Source: Roseomonas acroporae (GTDB lineage: Bacteria; Pseudomonadota; Alphaproteobacteria; Acetobacterales; Acetobacteraceae). From it: 64,000 bases of DNA. Position numbers and translations under genes: made by a program. Position 1 is the stretch's first letter. Each line of letters starts with the position of its first letter. The DNA is taken from the NCBI RefSeq assembly GCF_023223525.1, contig NZ_JALPRX010000068.1, positions 62,001-126,000 of the forward strand, in the 5' to 3' direction. Positions 59,044 through 64,000 of this stretch are shown here, piece by piece. The notes under the pieces are model-generated. The model was not told where the DNA came from and did not search any database. It saw only the letters and a program-made list of their open reading frames with translations.

Positions 59044-60336
59044 ATGGCCGATCCCGGAGCCCTCGCCGTCCTGCTCGGCGCCTTCCTGTTCCTGCTGCTG
59101 ATCGGCACGCCGGTCGCCTTCGCGCTCGGCATCGCCGCGCTCGCCACGGTGTGGTGGATGGACCTGCCGCCGGTGGTGGTGTTCCAGCAGCTCTCCTCCG
59201 GCATGAACGTGTTCTCCATGCTGGCCATCCCGTTCTTCGTCTTCGCCGGCGACCTGATGATGCGCGGCCAGATCGCCGACCGTCTGGTGGCGCTGGCCTC
59301 GGCCATGGTCGGGCACATGCGCGGGGGGCTGGGGCAGGTGAACGTCGTCGCCGCCACGCTGTTCGGCGGCGTCTCTGGCTCGGCGGTCGCCGACGCCTCG
59401 GCGGTGGGCGGGGTGATGATCCCGCAGATGCGCGCGCGCGGCTACGCGCCGGACTACGCGGTGAACGTCACCGCCAACGCGGCGCTGATCGACCTGCTGA
59501 TCCCGCCCAGCCACAACATGATCCTCTACGTGATCGCGGCGGGCGGCGCGCTCTCGGTGGCGGACCTGTTCACCGCCGGCATCATCCCGGGGATGCTGCT
59601 GATGGCGGTGCTGATGTTCACCGCCTGGGCCGTCGCCGTGCGGCGCGGCTACCCGCGCGAGAAATTCCCCGGCTGGGGGCCGCTGCTGCGGCTGCTGGTC
59701 GGCGCGCTGCCGGGGCTGATGCTGATCGTCATCATCTTCGCCGGCGTCCGCTCGGGCATCTTCACGGCGACCGAGAGCGCCGTGGTGGCGGTGCTCTACG
59801 CGCTGCTGGTCACCACGCTGGTCTATCGCGGCCTCTCGGCTTCGGGCTTCCGCGAGGCGGTGCTGGGGGCGGCGCGCACCACCGGCATGGTGATGCTCAT
59901 CATCGGCACCGCCACCGCCTTCGGCTGGCTGATGGCGCTGCTGCAGGTGCCGGCGATGACGGTCGCGCTGATGCGCGGCATCACCACGGACCCGCTGCTG
60001 ACCCTGCTGCTGGTCAACGTGATCCTGCTGGTGCTCGGCACCTTCATGGACATGGCGCCGCTCATCATGATCGGCACGCCGATCTTCCTGCCCGTGGTGA
60101 CGCAGCTCGGCATGGACCCGGTGCAGTTCGGCGTGGTGATGATCCTCAACCTCGGCATCGGGCTGATCACGCCGCCCGTGGGGCCGGTGCTGTTCGTGGC
60201 CTGCGCCGTCGGCGGCGTCTCGATGTGGGAGGCGACCAGGACCTCCCTGCCCTTCTACGCCGCCGCCGTCGCCGTGCTGTTGGCCGTGACCTACATCCCC
60301 GGCCTGTCGCTCTGGCTGCCGACGGTGTTCCACTGA
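59044..60336 (+). CDS. dctM: TRAP transporter large permease DctM
   Basis: 430 residues, about 12 membrane helices; sodium-driven import. Signatures: IGTPVAFALGIAALATVWWM, FAGDLMMRGQIADRLVALAS, NVVAATLFGGVSGSAVADAS, and ITPPVGPVLFVACAVGG near the end. Follows dctQ closely. Confidence 0.94.
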   Translation: MADPGALAVLLGAFLFLLLIGTPVAFALGIAALATVWWMDLPPVVVFQQLSSGMNVFSMLAIPFFVFAGDLMMRGQIADRLVALASAMVGHMRGGLGQVNVVAATLFGGVSGSAVADASAVGGVMIPQMRARGYAPDYAVNVTANAALIDLLIPPSHNMILYVIAAGGALSVADLFTAGIIPGMLLMAVLMFTAWAVAVRRGYPREKFPGWGPLLRLLVGALPGLMLIVIIFAGVRSGIFTATESAVVAVLYALLVTTLVYRGLSASGFREAVLGAARTTGMVMLIIGTATAFGWLMALLQVPAMTVALMRGITTDPLLTLLLVNVILLVLGTFMDMAPLIMIGTPIFLPVVTQLGMDPVQFGVVMILNLGIGLITPPVGPVLFVACAVGGVSMWEATRTSLPFYAAAVAVLLAVTYIPGLSLWLPTVFH

Positions 60337-60379
60337 ACGGCTTTCCACCGAACAGAATCCAGGCGGGAGACGAATCGCC

Positions 60380-61231
60380 ATGACCGAATACGGCAAGCCG
60401 GTCCTGCTGACCGGCGCCTCGGGCAATCTCGGCCGCGCGCTGACGAAGGCGCTGGCCGCGCGGGGCTGGCGGCTGGTGCTGACCGACATCGCGCCCTTCC
60501 CGGACGCGGTGCCGGAAGGCTGCCGCTTCGAGCGCGCGGACCTGAACGACGGCGTCACCATCCTGCGCCTCGCGGAAGGGTGCGGCGCCATCCTGCACTT
60601 CGGCGGCATCAGCGTGGAGCAGCCCTTCGAGACGGTGCTCGGCCCCAACATCCGCGGCGCCTACCACGTCTACGAGGCGGCGCGGCGGGAGAAGGCGCGG
60701 GTGGTGTTCGCCTCCTCCAACCACGCCATCGGCTTCCATGCGCGCCCCCCCGAGGGAGAGGAAGGGAACGGGGCGAAGCTCGACTTCGACTGCCAGCTCC
60801 GCCCCGACAGCTTCTACGGGCTCTCCAAGGCCTACACGGAGCTGATGGGCCGCTACTACTGGGACAAGCACGGCGTCGAGAACGTCAACATCCGCATCGG
60901 CTCCTCCTTCCCGGAGCCGGCGGACCGGCGGATGCTCTCCACCTGGCTCTCCTACGACGACCTCTGCCGGATGGTGGCGGCGGCCGTGACCGCGCCCGCC
61001 GTGGCCCATTCCGTGGTGTGGGGCGCCTCCGACAACCCGGCCAGCTACTGGGGCAGGGACCACCGCGACCGCATCGGCTGGCAGCCCGAGGACAGCGCCG
61101 AGCCGTTCCGGGCGAAGGTGGAGGGCAGGCTCGGCGATCCGGTCTCGGAACGCTACCAGGGCGGCGGCTACACCTCGGCGGGCTACACGCGCGAGGCCTT
61201 CTCGCCGAAGGGCACCTTCGACCTGCCCTGA
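60380..61231 (+). CDS. udh: Uronate dehydrogenase (NAD-dependent SDR)
   Basis: 283 residues. Rossmann motif LTGASGNLGRALTKAL near the start, catalytic Ser/Tyr/Lys in ASSNHAIGFH and SFYGLSKAYTELMG. The run IRIGSSFPEPADRRMLSTWL, then VVWGASDNPASYW and RFRAK-like AEPFRAKVE, is close to what is recalled for Agrobacterium Udh, which oxidises galacturonate and glucuronate to aldarolactones. In the same strand run as the TRAP genes, 44 bp after dctM. Confidence 0.87.
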   Translation: MTEYGKPVLLTGASGNLGRALTKALAARGWRLVLTDIAPFPDAVPEGCRFERADLNDGVTILRLAEGCGAILHFGGISVEQPFETVLGPNIRGAYHVYEAARREKARVVFASSNHAIGFHARPPEGEEGNGAKLDFDCQLRPDSFYGLSKAYTELMGRYYWDKHGVENVNIRIGSSFPEPADRRMLSTWLSYDDLCRMVAAAVTAPAVAHSVVWGASDNPASYWGRDHRDRIGWQPEDSAEPFRAKVEGRLGDPVSERYQGGGYTSAGYTREAFSPKGTFDLP

Positions 61232-61379
61232 CGGCGCGCGTCGGGCCGCGGCGGCCCCGCCCGGCCCTCCGCCGCGGCCCGGGAGGATCCGTCCGCCCCT
61301 GCCGCACGGGCGCAAGGCCCTTGAGGCGGCAACGGCGCGGCGCTACGCCCGAAGCGCCATCGTTCGGGAGCGCATCGCC

Positions 61380-62291
61380 TTGGGCCAGACCGACTCCCCC
61401 GACGCCGCCGTGCTGCCCGACAGCCTGCTCCTGGACGCCGGCGACATGCAGGCCGAGCTGCTGCCCGCGCACGGCGCCGCCCTCTCCCTGCTGCGCTGGC
61501 GCGGCACCGACCTCGTGGTGCCGGCGCGCGCCGGCATGCTGCCGAACAGCAGCTTCTGCGGCGCCTTCCTGATGCTGCCCTGGGCCAACCGGCTGGACGG
61601 CGGGCGGCTGTCCTTCGCGGGCGTGGAATACCACCTGCCGATCAACCGCCCCGAGGACGGCACGGCGATCCACGGCCTCGCGCGCGACCGCGCCTGGGCG
61701 GTGGCCGCGCGCTCGCCCGAGCGGGCGGTGCTGCGGCAGGTGCTCGACGAGCCCGCCCTGCCCTTCCGCTACGAGGCCGAGCTGACGGTGGCGGTGGCGC
61801 CGGCGGAATTCTCCCTCTCGCTCGCCGTCACGAACCGCGCCGACACGCCCTTCCCCTACGGCGCCGGCTGGCACCCCTTCTTCCCGCGCCCGGCCGGCAC
61901 GCATCTGCGCCTGCGCGCCGGCACCGTGTTCGGCCGCGACGCCCGCACCCTGCCCGTCGCGCCGCGCCCGACCGAGGCGCCCGCCCGGGGCATCGACGGC
62001 GACGAGGCCGCCTATCTCGGCCTCGACACGCATTTCGCCGAGTGGGACGGCGCGGCGGCGATCCGCTGGCCGGGCGGGCCGGCGCTGGACCTCGCGGCGA
62101 GCGGGGCCTGGGCGCGCAACCTCCAGGTCTTCGCCCCCGCCGGCGCCGCCGTGCTCTGCGTCGAGCCGGTGAGCCACGTGCCGGACGCGCCGAACCGGCC
62201 GGAATTCGCCCGCCACGGCGCGATGACGCTGCTCGGCCCGGGCGAGAGCCTCGCGGCGCGGCTGGTGCTGTCGGTGCGGGAGGCAGGCTGA
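61380..62291 (+). CDS. Aldose 1-epimerase family protein
   Basis: 303 residues from a TTG codon (GQTDSPDAAV), with GGGAGCG upstream. GalM fold: FLMLPWANRLDGGRLSFAG, DGTAIHGLARDRAW (His), GAGWHPFF (His) and CVEPVSHVPDAPN (Glu). Interconverts anomers of sugars. In this setting it probably supplies the right anomer of a uronic acid for Udh. Confidence 0.88.
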   Translation: MGQTDSPDAAVLPDSLLLDAGDMQAELLPAHGAALSLLRWRGTDLVVPARAGMLPNSSFCGAFLMLPWANRLDGGRLSFAGVEYHLPINRPEDGTAIHGLARDRAWAVAARSPERAVLRQVLDEPALPFRYEAELTVAVAPAEFSLSLAVTNRADTPFPYGAGWHPFFPRPAGTHLRLRAGTVFGRDARTLPVAPRPTEAPARGIDGDEAAYLGLDTHFAEWDGAAAIRWPGGPALDLAASGAWARNLQVFAPAGAAVLCVEPVSHVPDAPNRPEFARHGAMTLLGPGESLAARLVLSVREAG

Positions 62292-62422
62292 GGCCGCCCG
62301 CCGACGCCCCGCAGGCGCCCCGCCGGCGCCGGACCGCGCCGGCACCGCGCCGCCGGGCGTAGCCGCCGCGCCGCGATCCGCTCTACCCTGCCGCGAACGT
62401 CCACGCATCGCAGGGCCGCCGC

Positions 62423-64000
62423 ATGACCACCCCCCACCTGACGACGCCCGCCGAGGATCTCGGCTTCGCCCTTGCCCGGGTGGTGGACCTGCCCGGCCTC
62501 GCCGCCACCGCCGGCGCGCCGCTCGGGCCCGACGAGATCGCCGCCGTGCTGGAGGAGGCGGACCGGCTCGCCCGCGAGCGCATCGCCCCCGGCCGGCAGG
62601 AGGCGGACCGGCACGGCGCGGTGCTGGAGCAGGCCCCCCCGGAAGACAGGGGGGATGGCGGCAACTGGCCCGCCGTGCGCACCCCGCCGCACTACCGCGA
62701 CCTCTACCGCGCCTGGATCGAGGGCGGCTGGCAGGGGCTGACCGCCGAGCCCGGCCATGGCGGCCAGGGCCTGCCGCAGACCCTGTGGAGCGCGGTGATG
62801 GAGCTGGTCTCCTCGGCCGACATGGCCTTCGGCCTCTGCCCGCTGCTCAGCATGGGCGCGATCGAGGCGCTGCAGCACGCCGCCACGCCGGCGCAGCGCG
62901 AACGCTGGCTGCCGCACCTCGTCAGCGGCGAGTGGACCGGCACGATGTGCCTGACCGAGCCGCAGGCGGGCTCGGACCTCGGCGCGCTGCGCACCCGCGC
63001 CGTGCCGGACGGCAGGGGCGGCTACGCGCTGCACGGGCAGAAGATCTTCATCACCTGGGGCGAGCACGACCTCGCGGCGAACACGCTGCACCTGGTGCTG
63101 GCGCGGCTGCCGGACGCGCCGCCGGGCAGCCGGGGCATCTCGCTGTTCGTGGCGCCTAAGGTGCTGCCGGACGGGCGGCGCAACGCGCTGGGCTGCGGCG
63201 GGCTGGAGCGCAAGATGGGCATCCACGCCTCGCCCACCTGCGTGATGCTGTTCGAGGGCGCCGAGGCGGAGCTGGTGGGCGAGCCGAACCGGGGTCTGGC
63301 CGCCATGTTCGTGATGATGAACGCGGCGCGGCTCGGCGTCGGCGTCGAGGGCGTCGGCCAGGGGGCGCGGGCGGTGGCGCTGGCCGAGGCCTACGCCGCC
63401 GGGCGCGAGCAGGGCGGGCGGCCGATCGCCGAGTACCCGGACGTGGCGCGCATGCTGCGCGAGATGCGGTCGGTGACTCTGGCGGCGCGGCTGCTGGCGC
63501 TGGAGGCCTCCGTGGCGCTGGACCGCGCGCGGCTGCTGGGCGACGCGGCGGCGGCGGCCCGCATCGCGCTGCTGACGCCGATCGTGAAGGCGTGGTGCAC
63601 GGATCGCGGCATCGACGTCGCCTCGCTCGGCGTGCAGGTGCATGGCGGCGCCGGCTTCACCGAGGATGCGGGCGCGGCGCAGGTGCTGCGCGACGCGCGG
63701 ATCGCGCCGATCTACGAGGGCACCAACGGCATCCAGGCGATCGACCTCGTGGTGCGCAAGGTGGCGCGCGACAGCGGCGCCGCGATGCGCGCGCTGCTGG
63801 CCGAGGCGCGCGGCGTGGAGCCGCGCGTGGACGCGGCGCTGGCGGCGCTGGAGCGGGCGACGGCGCTGGTGCTGGCGGCGCAGGCGCGCGACCCGGCGGC
63901 GGCGGAGGGCGTGGCGGCAGCCTATCTCGACGCCTGCGGCTGGGTGCTGGGCGGCTGGATGCTGGCCCGCGCGGCGGCGGCCGAGGGCGGGGCGGAACGG
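62423..64000 (+). CDS. Acyl-CoA dehydrogenase, DmdC-like (3' truncated)
   Basis: At least 526 residues, running off the window; family members have about 590. N terminus TTPAEDLGFALARVVDL is characteristic of the long ACAD type exemplified by 3-methylmercaptopropionyl-CoA dehydrogenase DmdC. FAD contacts TMCLTEPQAGSDLGALRTRA and IFITWGEHD; catalytic Glu in IAPIYEGTNGIQAIDL; GIHASPTCVMLFE matches the family's loop. Substrate not predictable from sequence. The stop lies outside. Confidence 0.9.
   Translation, partial: MTTPHLTTPAEDLGFALARVVDLPGLAATAGAPLGPDEIAAVLEEADRLARERIAPGRQEADRHGAVLEQAPPEDRGDGGNWPAVRTPPHYRDLYRAWIEGGWQGLTAEPGHGGQGLPQTLWSAVMELVSSADMAFGLCPLLSMGAIEALQHAATPAQRERWLPHLVSGEWTGTMCLTEPQAGSDLGALRTRAVPDGRGGYALHGQKIFITWGEHDLAANTLHLVLARLPDAPPGSRGISLFVAPKVLPDGRRNALGCGGLERKMGIHASPTCVMLFEGAEAELVGEPNRGLAAMFVMMNAARLGVGVEGVGQGARAVALAEAYAAGREQGGRPIAEYPDVARMLREMRSVTLAARLLALEASVALDRARLLGDAAAAARIALLTPIVKAWCTDRGIDVASLGVQVHGGAGFTEDAGAAQVLRDARIAPIYEGTNGIQAIDLVVRKVARDSGAAMRALLAEARGVEPRVDAALAALERATALVLAAQARDPAAAEGVAAAYLDACGWVLGGWMLARAAAAEGGAER

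Overview
The window is very GC-rich (by eye about 70-75%) except for one AT-rich patch near 28.3-29.7 kb. Gene content and order point to an alphaproteobacterium of the Acetobacteraceae (Roseomonas-like): the trxB/lysR/lrp trio, the proA-nadD-rsfS-rlmH block, the mutM/enoyl-CoA hydratase/rpsT/dnaA order, and a class I lysyl-tRNA synthetase. This assignment is inference from content and not a database match. About 57 protein genes, one tRNA with anticodon CAU, no rRNA and no intact insertion sequence were found. Most of the window is chromosomal housekeeping and catabolism.

Layout. 1-6.6 kb: the 3' end of a TctA-type permease, a GDP-mannose synthesis gene (manC), a pirin, and the lysR / trxB / lrp cluster. 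6.8-12.7 kb (minus strand): nnrU-like, rlmH, rsfS with a very long basic N-terminal extension, nadD, an exported hydratase-fold protein, proA. 13.3-21.2 kb: an exported MetX-like alpha/beta hydrolase, a CAU tRNA, an RlmM-like methyltransferase, DUF2171, a 2-hydroxyacid dehydrogenase, an NtaA-type flavin monooxygenase, an M19 dipeptidase and isovaleryl-CoA dehydrogenase. 21.3-28.3 kb (minus strand): a Gln-rich exported protein, then the cytochrome c maturation operon ccmC-D-E-F-G-H-I. 28.3-29.7 kb: an AT-rich island with an FkbM methyltransferase and a beta-helix protein remnant. 29.8-38.2 kb: DUF3750, hslO, a DUF2272 lipoprotein, an exported beta-carbonic anhydrase, class I lysS and an mprF-like gene that appears to have lost its catalytic core. 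38.5-45.9 kb: a GGDEF-EAL sensor, mutM, enoyl-CoA hydratase, rpsT, dnaA. 46.6-54.4 kb: a DadA-like oxidoreductase and a lactate module (lctP-lutA-lutB-lutC on the minus strand) facing its FadR/LldR-type regulator. 54.5-64 kb: DoxX, a CitE-like lyase, a GntR regulator, a DctPQM TRAP transporter with uronate dehydrogenase and aldose 1-epimerase (a hexuronate module), and the start of a DmdC-like acyl-CoA dehydrogenase.

The least ordinary content lies between and at the ends of genes. A roughly 107-bp two-hairpin element bounded by CTAG occurs five times, and in three cases supplies the stop codon of the adjacent gene. Two neighbouring copies show a compensatory base change in a stem. GC-rich stem-loop arrays of a second kind fill five intergenic gaps. 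Short tandem repeats are frequent at gene ends and have apparently reshaped the termini or linkers of lysS, mprF, ccmG and mutM. A 17-bp near-palindrome is shared between the gntR start and the TRAP operon, and a perfect TGGT..ACCA palindrome lies in the lactate divergent promoter. These are the best candidates for follow-up.
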